Positions 47,383 to 59,200 of a stretch of 64,000 bases of DNA are shown piece after piece. The notes below the pieces were generated by a model that searched no databases, was not told where the DNA came from, and worked only from the letters and a program-made list of their open reading frames with translations. Position 1 is the first letter of the stretch. Every line of letters starts with the position of its first letter. The stretch spans positions 1 to 64,000 of the forward strand of contig CBDCPI010000001.1 in the NCBI GenBank assembly GCA_965220245.1. Direction: 5' to 3'. The position numbers and the translations under genes were made by a program. Source of the DNA: CBDCPI01 sp965220245. Its GTDB lineage: Bacteria; Chloroflexota; Dehalococcoidia; Lucifugimonadales; UBA3495.

Positions 47383-48718
47383 CTGACAGGGGTATGTAAC
47401 GGCTGAAAATGGCTCGGAATGAACCTTGGGAAGGCGCCGGGCCATCCGGCATTCTGGTGTTCGTTACGCAACCGAACACCGGAGGTTCCCCATGCGCCTT
47501 CCCAGCGAAACCTATCAGATTCGGCAAACTATTGAAACGCATTTACCTCACCTCTCCCAGCCACAATTGGCCGGACTGGCGCTCTGGGTCTGCGGGGCTA
47601 TTCTCGCCGGCAGCGCCTGCCAGAACGCCGTGGCCTCGGCTCTCTCGCCCTGGCGCAAGTGGAACAACCTCCGCCAGTACCTCCGGGAGTGGCTCTACGA
47701 CGGCAGCGACCGGGCCCGTCCCTGCAAAACCGAACTGGACGTAACTCTCTGCTTCGCGCCCCTGCTCCGATGGGTGCTTACCTGGTGGCGTTCCGGCCGG
47801 CTGGCCCTGGCCATCGACCCCACTCTCAAGGGCGACCAGACCACCGCCATCGTCATCAGCGTCCTCTACCGGGGCTGCGCCATTCCCGTGGCCTGGAGCA
47901 TCCACCGCGCCACCCAGCGCGGCTCCTGGATGGACCCCACCGTGGAACTGCTCAAGGAACTGGCCCCAGCCGTTCCCAAGGAAATGACCGTGATTGTCCT
48001 CTGCGACCGGGGCATATCCAGTCCCAAGCTGTGGAAGCAGATATGCGCCCAGGGCTGGCACCCCTGTATGCGCTATCGGAAGAACATCACTTTCTGCGCC
48101 GATGGTGGGCGCCGGTTGCCCGCTCTGCGCTTCGTTTCCTGTCCTGATACAGCTTGGATTGGCCGCGGAACCGCCTTCGGTCCCCCAACCGCCCAGCGCC
48201 GTTGCACCCTGCTCGTGGTTTGGTACGCCGAGCAGGAGGAACCCTGGGTCATCCTCACCGACCTGCCTCCCCAGGAAGTGGGGCCCAGTTGGTACGCCCT
48301 GCGGTTCTGGATCGAACTGGGCTTCAAGGCCCTCAAAAGTCTGGGCTGGAAGTGGGACAAGACCAGGCGAACCGACCCAGCCCGCGTATCCCGCCACTGG
48401 CTGGTGCTGTCGGTGGCCACGCTGCTGGCCCTGGCCTACGGCACCAGGGTGGAAGACGCCCATGACCGCAGGATCGCCCCAGGCAACCTGAGAACTCCGC
48501 CCAAGGCGCTGTCGTCCCGGCATCGCAACAGTTGGCAGAAGCCGAAACGGAAGGTCAGCGTAATCCGCCACGGCATCGACTGGCTGCGGCGATTGCTGCT
48601 CAAGGGCCGCCTCTGGAACCGGGTCTGGCTGCTGCCCGAACCCTGGCCCAAACCCAAGCCTAACGTGGAAATCACCTACCACGCCCCCTCCTGAAATCAC
48701 CTTACATACCCCTGTCAG
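47383..48718 (+). mobile_element. IS4-type insertion sequence in a poly-G tract
   Basis: 1,336 bp with 17-bp perfect inverted ends CTGACAGGGGTATGTAA / TTACATACCCCTGTCAG. Left flank is a run of 13 G (47370-47382), right flank a run of 10 G (48719-48728). The target duplication must therefore be G-only, and the target before insertion was a long poly-G. Confidence 0.88.
47492..48694 (+). CDS. IS4-like DDE transposase
   Basis: 400 residues from ATG 47492 (ggaggttcccc upstream). Catalytic motifs: LALAIDPTLKGDQTTAIVIS (D), VIVLCDRGISSPKLWKQI (D) and RFWIELGFKALKSLGWKWD (E, in the place of the IS4 'Y-R-E-K' helix). Intact, so the element may be active. Its start is 109 bases inside the left end. 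Confidence 0.85.
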   Translation: MRLPSETYQIRQTIETHLPHLSQPQLAGLALWVCGAILAGSACQNAVASALSPWRKWNNLRQYLREWLYDGSDRARPCKTELDVTLCFAPLLRWVLTWWRSGRLALAIDPTLKGDQTTAIVISVLYRGCAIPVAWSIHRATQRGSWMDPTVELLKELAPAVPKEMTVIVLCDRGISSPKLWKQICAQGWHPCMRYRKNITFCADGGRRLPALRFVSCPDTAWIGRGTAFGPPTAQRRCTLLVVWYAEQEEPWVILTDLPPQEVGPSWYALRFWIELGFKALKSLGWKWDKTRRTDPARVSRHWLVLSVATLLALAYGTRVEDAHDRRIAPGNLRTPPKALSSRHRNSWQKPKRKVSVIRHGIDWLRRLLLKGRLWNRVWLLPEPWPKPKPNVEITYHAPS

Positions 48719-49040
48719 GGGGGGGGGGTAAACTTGCAGGCGGACGCGCACACCCGGCAGCAACTGGGCGGCCTGCTTTATTCAGCGCGTATGTTGGCCT
48801 CTCGAAAGCCAAGCGTCCTTACCTCTATCAGCGTAGAGCTACTGATTCTCTACTTTACTCCGATTGGCGTGTAGCAGGTGTGATTCACAAGATTTGTAAG
48901 CGTATAATCAGCGTAGAGTTTTGGATTTGGAGAAAATTGGTTCCTGGAAACGCTGGGCACGGCCTAAATCCCGCCAGCCGTCCAGCCCGGGTCTCACTAC
49001 GGGCGCCAGGGGCCTATGGCAATTAAACGGGGGTGAGAAG
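48719..49040. other. Spacer before the kinase gene
   Basis: After the G-run there is no gene. The 12-mer ATCAGCGTAGAG is found twice (about 48828 and 48907), around an AT-richer segment that could hold the kinase promoter. Confidence 0.35.
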
Positions 49041-50761
49041 TTGCGGAATCCCGATGATCTGCTAAACGAAAATCAGGCCCTGCGGGAGCGCCTCTCCAGG
49101 TTGAGCGAGGCCAGCATCCGCATCACCGAGGACCTGGACCTGGACATCGTGCTCCAGGGGGTCGTGGACGGGGCGCGCTCCCTGACCGGCGCGAGGATGG
49201 GCGGGATCACCGCCCTCGACGAGCAGGGGCAGTTGCAGGACTTCATCACCTCCGGCCTGACTCCGGAGGAGCACCAGCGTTTTGTTGACCTGCCCGGCGG
49301 ACCGGATTTCTTCGCCTACCTGAGCATGATTCCCGGACCGCTCCGGCTGGCGGACTTCTCCTCCCACACCACGTCGGCGGGCCTTCCCGAAATCGACCCG
49401 CCGTTGGGTCCGGTGGGCACCTTCCTGGGTGCGCCCATCCGTCACCAGGGCGAGCACGTCGGCAACCTCTATCTAGCGGACAAGGAGGGCGATTTGGAGT
49501 TCACCCAGGAGGATGAGGACACGCTGCTGATGTTCGCCTCCCAGGCGGCGATGGCCATCGCCAACGCCCGCCGGTACCGGGAGGAGCAGCGGGCCAGGGC
49601 CGACCTGGAGACTCTGGTCAACACCTCACCGGTGGGCGTGGTGGTATTCGACGCCAGGACTGGAGCGCCGGTATCGCTCAACCGGGAGGCGAGACGGATC
49701 GTCGACGGACTGCGCAACCCCGACCAGTCGGCGGAGGGTCTGCTGGCGACGCTGACCGTCCGGCGGGCTGACGGGTGGGAGATTTCCCTGCGGGATTTCC
49801 CCCTGGCCCAGGCGCTCAGCACCGGGGAAACTATTCGGGCCGAGGAGATGATCGTCATACAGGTCCCGGACGGGCGCAGAATCACCACCATCATCAACGC
49901 TACGCCCATTCCAACGGAGGACGGCGGCGTCGAGTCCGTAATCGTCACCATGCAGGACATGACGTCCTTGGAGGAGTTGGAGCGGCTGCGGGCCGAGTTC
50001 CTGGGGATGGTGAGCCACGAGCTGCGGGTGCCGCTGACCTCCATCAGGGGATCCGCGGACACGCTGATGGATGCCCAGGACAGCCTGGATCCGGCAGAGA
50101 CGTGCTCTCGGAGGCTGGCTATGCGCCGCAGGTGACCGGCGACCCCGAGGCGGTGGGCCGCCTCATCCGGGAGGACAAACCCCACCTGGTGCTGCTGGAC
50201 CTGATGCTGCCGGGGGCCGACGGCGTGGAATTGATGGGGAGCGTCCCCGAGCTTGCCGAGGTGCCGGTGATCTTCCTGTCGGCCTACGGCCGGGACCAGG
50301 TGATCGCTAGGGCGCTGGAGGCCGGGGCCGACGACTACATAGTCAAGCCCTTCTCGCCCACGGAGTTGGTGGCGAGGATTCAGGCGGTTCTGCGGCGGCG
50401 GGCGCCGGTGGAGAGGCCCGAGCCGTCGCAGCCCTGCGTGGTGGGGGACCTGACGGTGAACTTCGCCGAGCGGCGGGTCACTTTGGCGGGCCGTCCGGTC
50501 CGGCTGACCGACATGGAGTACCGGGTGCTGGCCGAGCTTGCCGCCAGCCCCGGGCGGGTGGTGAACCACGCCGACCTGCTGCTGCGGGTCTGGGGTCCGG
50601 CCCACGCCGGCGGCTCCGGCCCGGTGCGCACCATAGTGAAGAACCTCCGCGGCAAGCTGGGCGACGACGCGGAGAATCCCACCTACATTTTCAACGAGCC
50701 GAGGGTGGGGTACCGGTTGGGGGAGGGGGAGACGATGGAATCTGAGACAGCATGGGATTGA
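49041..50761 (+). pseudogene. Histidine kinase fused by deletion to a response regulator
   Basis: TTG at 49041 (gggggtgagaag upstream) starts LRNPDDLLNENQALRERLSR; a TTG at 48921 is also possible. GAF domain (EDLDLDIVLQGVVDGARSL ... ANARRYREEQ), PAS-like domain (LVNTSPVGVVVFDARTG) and the phospho-acceptor box MVSHELRVPLTSIRGSADTL. About 20 residues later, near 50095, the frame jumps to the middle of a receiver domain (VLSEAGYAPQVTGDPEAVGR, LVLLDLMLPGADGVE with the acceptor Asp), then an OmpR-type winged helix (LTDMEYRVLAELAASPGRVV). The ATPase domain and the first receiver strand are missing, so the two partner genes were probably adjacent and lost about 400-500 codons between them. Confidence 0.75.
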
Positions 50762-50892
50762 ACGAGAATTGTCTCATCCTTAGACATCTCTGGAGGCTGA
50801 TAGATGCCAGAAGCCCTATATCGCCGCATAGTCCACCAACTCTATATCGGAGGAAATGTCGGTAGAATGTCAAAAAATTAGTCGAGGCACCT

Positions 50893-51668
50893 ATGCAGTT
50901 GGACAAAGTTCGGGCCATGCTCCGGCACCAGGGTTACAAGCGATTGGCGTCCTTATTGACGCATGCGTGGGTGACTCTCGACTATTATGACGAGGCCTAT
51001 AGCCTTCCAGATGGTCTCCCAATTCAATTGTTGACTGCTGACATTCCCGCCCCTATAGACGACTCTGTATGGTATTACGAAAAATGTCCTCCTCCGACAC
51101 GGCCGTTATTTTGAGTGCTTTGCAAGAAGTAGGGACTGATGGTGAGGGAGCCATATATAAGGTGGTCTTTAGCATTGACTTGGAGACATTGGACGATTCA
51201 ACCCCTTGGTTGCCAACTGGCTGGGAGCAGATAGACCAAGAGTTGAGGGGTGCTGAGGAAGCGTTAGGAGACTCCACAACATCCAGAGACTTCCAACTGG
51301 TGGCGTCAGCCTGCCGAGACTTGTTGATTTCCTTGGCCCAAACTGTATTTGACCCGCTGTTGCATCCAAAATTAAACGTGAACGACGTAGAAACCAGTGA
51401 CACCGATGCCAAGCGTATGCTGGACAGGTACTTTTCTTTCGAATTGCCAGGGTCAACCAATGAGCAATATCGCAGATTCGCAAGGCACCTTGCCAGCGAT
51501 GCTTGGGACGTAGTGAATGCAACCTTACATGGCCGTAACGGAACCTACCGCCGAGCCTTGTTATGTGTCGAAGCGTCGAAGTCACTCATCAATATTGTCG
51601 CTATCGTTTCCGGCAGGCGTGACCGTGACCCTGCCGGTGCCGATGCGGATGGCACCCAATCCGACTAA
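50893..51668 (+). pseudogene. Hypothetical protein, frameshifted in an A-run
   Basis: ATG 50893 begins MQLDKVRAMLRHQGYKRLAS; near 51078 (gaaaaatgtcc) the frame must change to continue as SSSDTAVILSALQEVGTDGE ... RRFARHLASDAWDVVNATLH ... CVEASKSLINIVAIVSGRR, stop 51668. An ATG at 51069/51084 could instead start a separate overlapping gene. Low GC compared with the kinase upstream, so probably acquired. No domain recognised. Confidence 0.45.
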
Positions 51669-51779
51669 ACGTCCACAGGCCCTTACCTGCGCCCCTTACA
51701 CCAAGGTGGCAACCACTTGGGTTGCAGTAGCCGAAGGTGCTCAGGACTGTACCGGGATTTCTTTATGGGACGATGCTTC

Positions 51780-52125
51780 TTTGGCCTTGCCCCATTTTCT
51801 GTACCAGGCTTAGTGCGAGTTTTGCGGGTCAATCCGCCGTTGCTGTCAAGGCGGCAAACTCCCTGGGGGACAGGTTTCCCAGCGCACTGTGGGAACTTTC
51901 CCCATTGTAGTGTTTTCTCCGGGATTCCACTTTCTCCTGGGCGTCCTCCAAGGAAAGGAGCCGGTTCTGGTGCAGGCACTCCTGCCGGAAGCGTCAATTG
52001 AAGGTCTCGATGAATGCGTTGCCGTGAGTTTACCTTGCCGCCTGAAGTCCAGACCCACCCCTTCAGGTATGCCCACGTATTTTCATTGTGAGCCAATTGG
52101 CCATGGTGCCGTCCTTAGCAAGGTT
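51780..52125 (-). pseudogene. IS3-family transposase (orfB) C-terminal remnant
   Basis: Minus-strand pieces across several frames reconstruct the integrase end: LTNENTWAYLKG-like start, LDFRRQGKLT, NAFIETFN, RFRQECLHQNRFLSLEDAQE, HYNGESSHSALGNLSPREFA. The Glu of the IS3 DDE triad lies in the IETFN motif. The first part and orfA are absent. The remnant ends about 25 bases before the antitoxin start, which may have brought the TA pair under a new promoter. Confidence 0.65.
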
Positions 52126-52150
52126 GACCGGCATAATGGGTTTCAGGATA

Positions 52151-52441
52151 ATGGATGACACACCATATGTTCCGTACAGGAAACGTGCAGTGATTAACAG
52201 ACTGGATGTACGGCTGGACTCCGAACACCGGCGGCGGTTGGAGGAATTGGCCGAGGAGAATGGAGTACCCATTTCTGAAGTCGTGCGACGCCTTATCGAC
52301 GGAGCCTATGAGGACATCCTGCGAGCGCGCCGCAAGCAGGCGATTGAACGGCTGATAGGGTTGAATGTAGAAGACCCGCCGGACCCTGATATCCTCTCCC
52401 GCGAGTTGGAGGCCTCCCATGAACCCGGCGGTCTTTATTGA
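52151..52441 (+). CDS. Ribbon-helix-helix antitoxin of a PIN toxin
   Basis: 96 residues from ATG 52151. INRLDVRLDSEHRRRLEELA, then EENGVPISEVVRRLIDGAYE is an RHH fold with an Arg-rich first strand; the C-terminal tail IERLIGLNVEDPPDPDILSR would neutralise the toxin. The stop overlaps the toxin start by 23 bases. An in-frame GTG at 52088 lies in IS3 remnant DNA and is less likely. Confidence 0.75.
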   Translation: MDDTPYVPYRKRAVINRLDVRLDSEHRRRLEELAEENGVPISEVVRRLIDGAYEDILRARRKQAIERLIGLNVEDPPDPDILSRELEASHEPGGLY

Positions 52442-52877
52442 CGCCAACGTTCCCATCTACGCTGCTGGGCGGGAACATCCCTATAAGGAACCATGCGCTC
52501 GGATTCTCCGTATACTGGCGGATGACCCCAAGTCATTCGTAACCGACTCCGAAGTACTCCAGGAAATCATGCACCGATACCTGGCCTCGGGTCGGTGGAC
52601 CTTGGGTCGGGAGGTGGTGCGGGCTTTCGCCGAGGCCATGCGCGGGCGTATCGAACCCGTCCATGCGGAAGACGTTACCCTGGCGGCGGAGTTGGCAGAC
52701 CGCCATCCAGGGGTTAGTGCCAGAGACCTGGTTCACTCGGCAGTGATGCAACGGCTGGGAGCTGAGCGCATCATCTCGGCGGACACAGACTTCGACCGCT
52801 TGGAAGGCATAGACAGGCTGGACCCCGCCCGCATAGGTGAATGGGGCAGTTCCATCCTGACTTTCCCCGAAGCTTAA
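52419..52877 (+). CDS. PIN-domain toxin (VapC-like ribonuclease)
   Basis: 152 residues, intact. PIN acids: VFIDANVPIYAAGREHP (D), FVTDSEVLQEIMHRYLASGR (E), GVSARDLVHSAVMQRLG (D) and IISADTDFDRLEGI (D). Overlaps its antitoxin. First gene of a defence-rich segment, followed 34 bases later by the restriction-modification gene on the same strand. Confidence 0.82.
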   Translation: MNPAVFIDANVPIYAAGREHPYKEPCARILRILADDPKSFVTDSEVLQEIMHRYLASGRWTLGREVVRAFAEAMRGRIEPVHAEDVTLAAELADRHPGVSARDLVHSAVMQRLGAERIISADTDFDRLEGIDRLDPARIGEWGSSILTFPEA

Positions 52878-52911
52878 CGCAGCTTGTTGGACATTTGGGA
52901 GCCTAGGGGAC

Positions 52912-55900
52912 TTGGGCGAGAACATGGCGCTTCACATTGACATAGACGACCCCAGGTATCGTGATGCAGCGGCGCAGGTCCTCCTGCGCCATGACAACTT
53001 TCAACCGGAAGCCAACATCACCAGCGCAGTTCGGGACTTTCTCATCCTCACCGGCCTGACCAGCAGTGAGGAGATTGTCGAGGAAAACCCGCCCTCGGAC
53101 GTCTCCCGGCGCGCCGTCGACCTGACCACCCTGGACACCTTCGTCGAGTTCAAGCGGCGGATTGGCACTGCTGCCGGTGGCGACCCCGATCCGGAAAACG
53201 TGCGGCAACTGGACGACTACCTGGCCCAATCGGCGCGGCAGGGAAGGGTCGGCATAGGCATCCTCACCGACGGGAAAAGGTGGCTGCTTCGCTGGCCCGG
53301 AGCGGGCGAGGTCCGTCTGACCCGTCCCTATGCCTTCACCTTGGAGGGACCGGACGGGTGGTTCCCCCTGTACGAGTGGTTGCGGGATACCGCCCTGGTG
53401 TCCCTGGAAGCCGTCAATCCCGATAAGGAGGGAATCGCGGGGCACTTCGGCCCCGGCAGCCCCTCCTACCAGCGTGACATCGCCGCCCTGAAAACCCTCT
53501 ACCAAGATAACGCGGAATTGGAGACCATCAGGGTCAAACGGCGGTTGTGGCATGACCTGTTACGCACCGCCCTGGGCGAAATCGCCCGCGGCACGGAGGA
53601 GGTGGACGACCTGTTCGTCCGCCACACCTACCTGGGCGCCGTAATTGGAATGGTGGTGCAGGCTTCCTTCGGCATCGACATTCGCCGTCTGACCGAGACC
53701 GACCCCTCCGACCTGCTCCAGGGCCGGGAGTTGTACCGCGCTACTGGGTTACAGGGAGTGCTGGAATCGGACTTCTTCGCCTGGCCAATTGAGGTTGGCG
53801 GCAACCCGCTGCTGCAAACGCTGGCCCGCCGCGTGGCTCGGTTCAACTGGGCCGAAGCTCCGCCGGATACCGCCGCCACCCTGTACGAGACGGTCATACC
53901 GCCAGAGGAACGGCGGCAGCTGGGAGAATACTACACCCCCGCCTGGCTGGCCCGCGCTATGGTCCGGGAGTTAGTGGACGACCCGCTGAACCAGCGCGTT
54001 CTGGATCCGGCCTGCGGCTCCGGTACCTTCGTGACCGAGGCGGTCGCCCATTTCATCGCTGCCGCCGGTGCGACCAACTGGGAACCAAAAGAAGTTCTCA
54101 ACCGCCTGCGGGAGGCGGTCACCGGTATTGATGTTCACCCGGTGGCGGTGCACCTGGCCCGGGCCGCTTGGACTCTGGCCGCCCGCCCTGCCATCAACGC
54201 CGCCGGCGCCGCAGGTTACGACGCCCCCCTGTCCATACCGGTCTACCTGGGTGACGCCCTGCAACTGCGCTTCCGCACTGGCGATATGTTCGCCGAGAAC
54301 GAAATTACCATCCAGACCAGCGACGAAGACAACACCGAGCTGGTCTTTCCCGTGAGCCTGGTAGAGCGGGCCGAGGACTTCGACGCCCTGATGGGGGACA
54401 TTTCAGCCCACATTGAGCAGGGCGACGACCCCTTCCTTGCCTTGGACGACAACCACGTCAACGACCCCGCAGAGAGGCAGACCATAGGGGGGACCATCAG
54501 GACCATGCAACGCCTCCACGACCGGGGGCGCGACCACATCTGGGCGTATTACACCCGCAACATGGTGCGGCCGGTGGCGCTGTCGCGGGCCAGGGTGGAC
54601 GTGGTGCTCGGCAACCCGCCTTGGATCAACTACAATCAGACGGCGGACCTGCTGCGCACCGAGTTGCAGAGCCTAAGTCGGAACCGTTACGGCATCTGGG
54701 CCGGGGGACGCTACGCCACCCACCAGGACGTGGCTGGCCTTTTCTTTGCCCGCAGTGTTGACCTGTACCTGAAGGACGAGGGCGTCATTGGCTTCGTGAT
54801 GCCTCACAGCGCGCTCCAAGCCGGGCAATACTCCAAGTGGCGTGTTGGCCGCTGGCGCGCTGGCAGGTCGGGTCTGAGTGTTCAGGTGGATTTCACCCTC
54901 AAGCCGCCCTGGGACCTGGAGCAACTGGAACCGAACAACTTCTTCCCCATTCCGGCCTCGGTGGTTTTTGCCCGCAAGTGCCCGTTGGATTCCGCAGGCA
55001 AACCTTTGGGTGATTCATTGGAACGATGGCTGGGAAAAACTGGAACTGAGAATATCCGCCGCGAGTCCGTTTCCATAATCGACACCTGGGTGGGAGGTGG
55101 ATCCCCATACGCCGGGCTGTCTAAGAATGGTGCCACAATATTTCCACGGGTACTGTTCTTCGTCAACGAGACCGAGAACACCGCCATCGTTCAGGCAGCG
55201 CCGACTGTCACCGTCAATCCCCGGCGAGGCAACCAGGACAAAGCGCCCTGGAAGGACTTGGACTTGACCTCCATCACCGGGCAGACCATTGCCGGCATCT
55301 CTTCAACGTTTACCTGGGGGAAACCGTCGCCCCTTACGTCACCCTGGAACCACTCAAGGCCTTACTGCCCCTGAAGCGCGGCGACCCTGCTATACCCGCA
55401 GATGACAACGGCCCCGGCGGCATCAGGTTGGGGAGTCTGGAACGAAGGATGCGAGGGCGTTGGCAGACGGTCAGCGCATTGTGGGAGGACAACAAGGCGC
55501 CAGTCAACAGACTAAACCTTCTGGGACAACTGGACTATCTACATAAGCTATCATCGCAGTTGGAATGGCAAAGGAACTTTGACGACGGGCAAGTGAGAGT
55601 GGTGTACTCGAAATCAGGTGAGCCCACTGCGGCCATTTTGCATGACAACACCGCCTTGGTAGAAAATGTGCTGTTTTGGATTCCGTGTCGGGACATAAAA
55701 GAAGCCAACTATCTGCTGGCAATCATTAACAGCGACGCGCTAAGAGGTGCTGTGACACCGCTTATGACGAAGGGCCTGTTCGGGGCGCGGGACTTGCACA
55801 AGCGCCTGTGGAGGCTGCCCATCCCCAAGTTCGACCCTGAGCAGGGCTGGCATGCCGCCATTGCGGACGCCGGGGCAGCAGCGGCGGGGGGAGCAGCGGA

Positions 55901-56039
55901 GAGACTGGAGAAACTGCGGGGAGATAAGCTGACAGTGACCATTGCCCGCCGCGAGTTGCGGATGTGGCTGCGCACGTCTACGGAGGGCAGGGCCGTGGAA
56001 ACCGCTGTGGGAAAACTGCTGACCGTTGCGAAGGAGTGA
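52912..56039 (+). pseudogene. Type IIG-like restriction-modification protein, one frameshift
   Basis: Single-polypeptide enzyme with an N-terminal nuclease-like part (AVDLTTLDTFVEFKRRI, a D...ExK pattern) and an N6-adenine methyltransferase: EYYTPAWLARAMVRELVDDP, motif I LDPACGSGTFVTE, ITGIDVHPVAVHLARA-type motif II, and motif IV VVLGNPPWINYNQ. The target-recognition part follows (GVIGFVMPHSALQAGQYSKW). At about 55290 the frame shifts and goes on as HLFNVYLGETVAPYVTLEPL ... WFxPC-type end (NVLFWIPCRDIKEANYLLAI) to TGA 56039. About 1,040 residues if repaired, the size of type IIG/BREX PglX-class enzymes. Would cut or mark unmodified DNA. Confidence 0.78.
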
Positions 56040-56251
56040 TCTGAAGACAGTCCGATGGAGGAAGGTATTCGGCTAGTTGTCCGCGGACATTAAGTACGCA
56101 TACCTCGAAGCCGACAGGGAAGGCAGGGTGACAACCGACTACCCCCCCACGGTCCTTGGTTCGGCGTTGGATGATGTGGGAGGCACTTGGAGACCCTTCT
56201 TATGCGACCAGTGAACAGACAGGTCAAACTACCCCAGATTCAGAGTAACTA

Positions 56252-59200
56252 ATGCCATTTCCTGACCAAAGCCATATGGATCGAATTCGGGAGGCCTTAT
56301 GGGACCGTCCAGGGTCTGGTGCATCCGTTATGGTGGGCAGCGGCCTTACCAGGTGTGCATTAAAGGCGCGCCCGAGTGCCCCTGACGCCCCTCTTTGGCA
56401 GGACTTGGCCATGGCGGTCACGGACCGATTATACCCTCTAAATGCCTGCGGAAGACGCGCTCCAGACAATAGCCGCCCACGATCAACCGACGATTTTCTT
56501 CGAATAGCTCAAGAGTATGAGACGGCCTTCGGTCGTTCGGAGCTTCACCGGTTCTTGCTTCAGCAAGTCCGGGACGATGACTTCATCCCCGGGGAATTAC
56601 ATGAACGATTATTGAGGCTACCGTGGCGTGGCGTCTTCACTACAAATTGGGACACCCTATTGGAGCGTACGCGTTCGAGGATAGTGGAGCGTGGCTATAG
56701 CACTATAGAGGACAAGGGTCAAATTCCTTTGGCAAGCCAGCCTCGGATAGTCAAGTTGCACGGTTCCCTGCCGGCACAATTCCCTCTCATCTTCACAGAA
56801 GAGGATTTTCGGACCTACCCGGCAAAGTTCGCACTTTTCGTGAACACTGTGCAACAAGCCATGATGGAATCGGTATTTTTCTTGATCGGCTTCTCGGGCA
56901 ACGATCCCAATTTCTTGCACTGGTCTGGGTGGGTGAGAGACCAGTTGGGTGCAGCAGCACCGAGGATATATCTAGCAGGATGGCTTGCGTTGTCGCCCCA
57001 TCGGAGGAGGATGTTGGAGGATCGGGGTGTAGTTCCTATCGACTTGGCACATCATCCTAGAGCTCAGTCGTGGCCGGATCATTTGCGTCACCGCTACGCT
57101 ATTGACTGGGTGCTGCACTCCCTAGAACGTGGACAGCCCTATGATGTTACTAATTGGCCATCTCCGATGCTTGCTTGGGATTCCACGATACCTAGTCTCT
57201 TGCAACCCGTGGTTGAACTTACCGGTGGTCAGCCCCTAGAGGAGTCGGCCCATGGGTCTCAAGGTGGAACGGCGACCCAATTGGATCAGGTAAGGCAAAC
57301 CCTCCGCGTTTGGAAGCACAACAGGATGCTGTATCCTGGTTGGCTGGTTTTTCCATCGGGTGAGGAACGAGAGACACTAAACTCACGAACCGAAGAGTGG
57401 GAGCCTCATATTCTCAGAGTGTTCCCCGAAATGGAAATTGTGGAACGCCTTGGGGCAATTCAGGAACTCGTATGGAGGCGGGAGATTCTGCTTCAACCGC
57501 TCTCGCCCGCTCTAGAGTCAGCGGCCGAAGCTGTCCTGATTTCCGTTGATTGTTCTAATCGAAGCATTGAAGAGTCCGTTAATACTGAAATTGACTGGAT
57601 AGGCGTGCGTGAGGCATGGCGTGACGTTGCGCTTTCTCTCGTAACGGCGGCGCGGTTTCGTTTTGACCGAGATTTGTTCCACCGTCGCGTTGAGTCCCTG
57701 GGGCCTTTTTTAGATGACGATACTAATGTCGCGCATCGGTTACAGCACGAGCGATGTCTTTGGGGAGTCTACTCGGCAGACTTCGAATCGCTCGACGGCC
57801 TGCTTAGCGAATGGCGGGTTGAGGATTGCGACCTCGTTTGGAAGGTCCGGAAGGCAGCTTTGCTCTGGGAATCACACAGAGACGATGAGGCGAGTGAATT
57901 AGCGAGTGCAGCACTATATTCGATAAGGATGTTTAGTCGTGGCGATAACGATGTAGCCAGTGCTTCGCGAGAGAGTTGGGCAATGTGGTCTTCTTTCTCA
58001 ATGGACAAAAGGCGCCTTTTCGATAAGAGATGGGAGGAACTCGCTAGACTAAAATGCGACGCGTCTTTTGAAAGAGACCTCATTACCCGCAGGCTGACCG
58101 AAAGTAGGGGGACAAGTGAGGCCCCCAGTTTCGACATAGGGAGAAGCAGAGGAAATCGCGTAACTTTTTCTAACTCTAGGCCGTCGGTTGCGGCATATCG
58201 GGCGATCCGGCTGACAGAAGTGGCTGGCTTGCCTCTGGCCGTCAGGCACAAGGAATTTTTCGGGGCGGACGTCGGTGGGCGGATGTTAAAGCAGGCCGCG
58301 ACAAACATAGTCGGTTTTGATCAAGAGTTGGCGGCGCGCCTTATATTACGGACTTGTACATACGACAAAGACGACGTCCTTCAATCCGTTTTCTCCCGTA
58401 CCAGTGTCGCTCTTTTGCCTATTGAATCTGTGCAAGAGTTGGCGTCGGAATGCACTTCTCTTATTGGATTCGGACTGGTCAAAGGTTGGGTCGAAAAAAC
58501 GAGGGTCGCAATTGAGGTCCTATCTAGGCTTGTGTTGCGACTCGATGCGAATACGGCTTTGGCGATATTTGACAAATCGCTGGAGTATTACTCTAGCCAT
58601 CGTGATAGGGTCTTGTCTCATTTCTGGTTACACGAACCCATCGGGAACCTGATGAGAAGGTCGTGGGAAACAATACTGCATGATAGTCGTTCTAGCCGGG
58701 GTTTGAGCGTTTTGGGAGCACCAATAGTTGGACTCGACGGGTTCGAATTGCAAATACCAGACCACCAACCAGACCCAGGGAATCTGCTTGGAGGGAGAGC
58801 CGGAGAGTACCTGACTGAACGTGTTCCTGAAAATGAAGATAGTTGGAGGGCAATATCCAGCCTATTGGTCCGTGGATTGAAGACAGGAGGTGAAGCGCGC
58901 AGGCGAGCGGCGACGAGACTTGCTGTAGTAGCGTCCAAGGGGAAACTTACGGCATCTGAGATCTCCGAAATAGGCAACGCGCTCTGGTCTGAGGAATACA
59001 CCCCTGTTGATGATCTGCCTCAGGGCACCGATCTATTCGATTGGGCGTTTCTCGTTTTCCCAGAACCACAGCCCTTATTGGCGGACCAGAGATTTCGGCA
59101 TAAATGGCTCTCCCCTAGGTCCATCAATCCTATGGAGGGCGATTCTGATGCCTATGGGACGATAGATATCACCTTGAATCGGAGTCGCAGTGAATCTGCC

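Noticed and set aside
47543..48763. 406-aa minus frame opposite the IS4-type transposase
   Set aside because: Gly/Pro-rich shadow of the intact plus-strand transposase.
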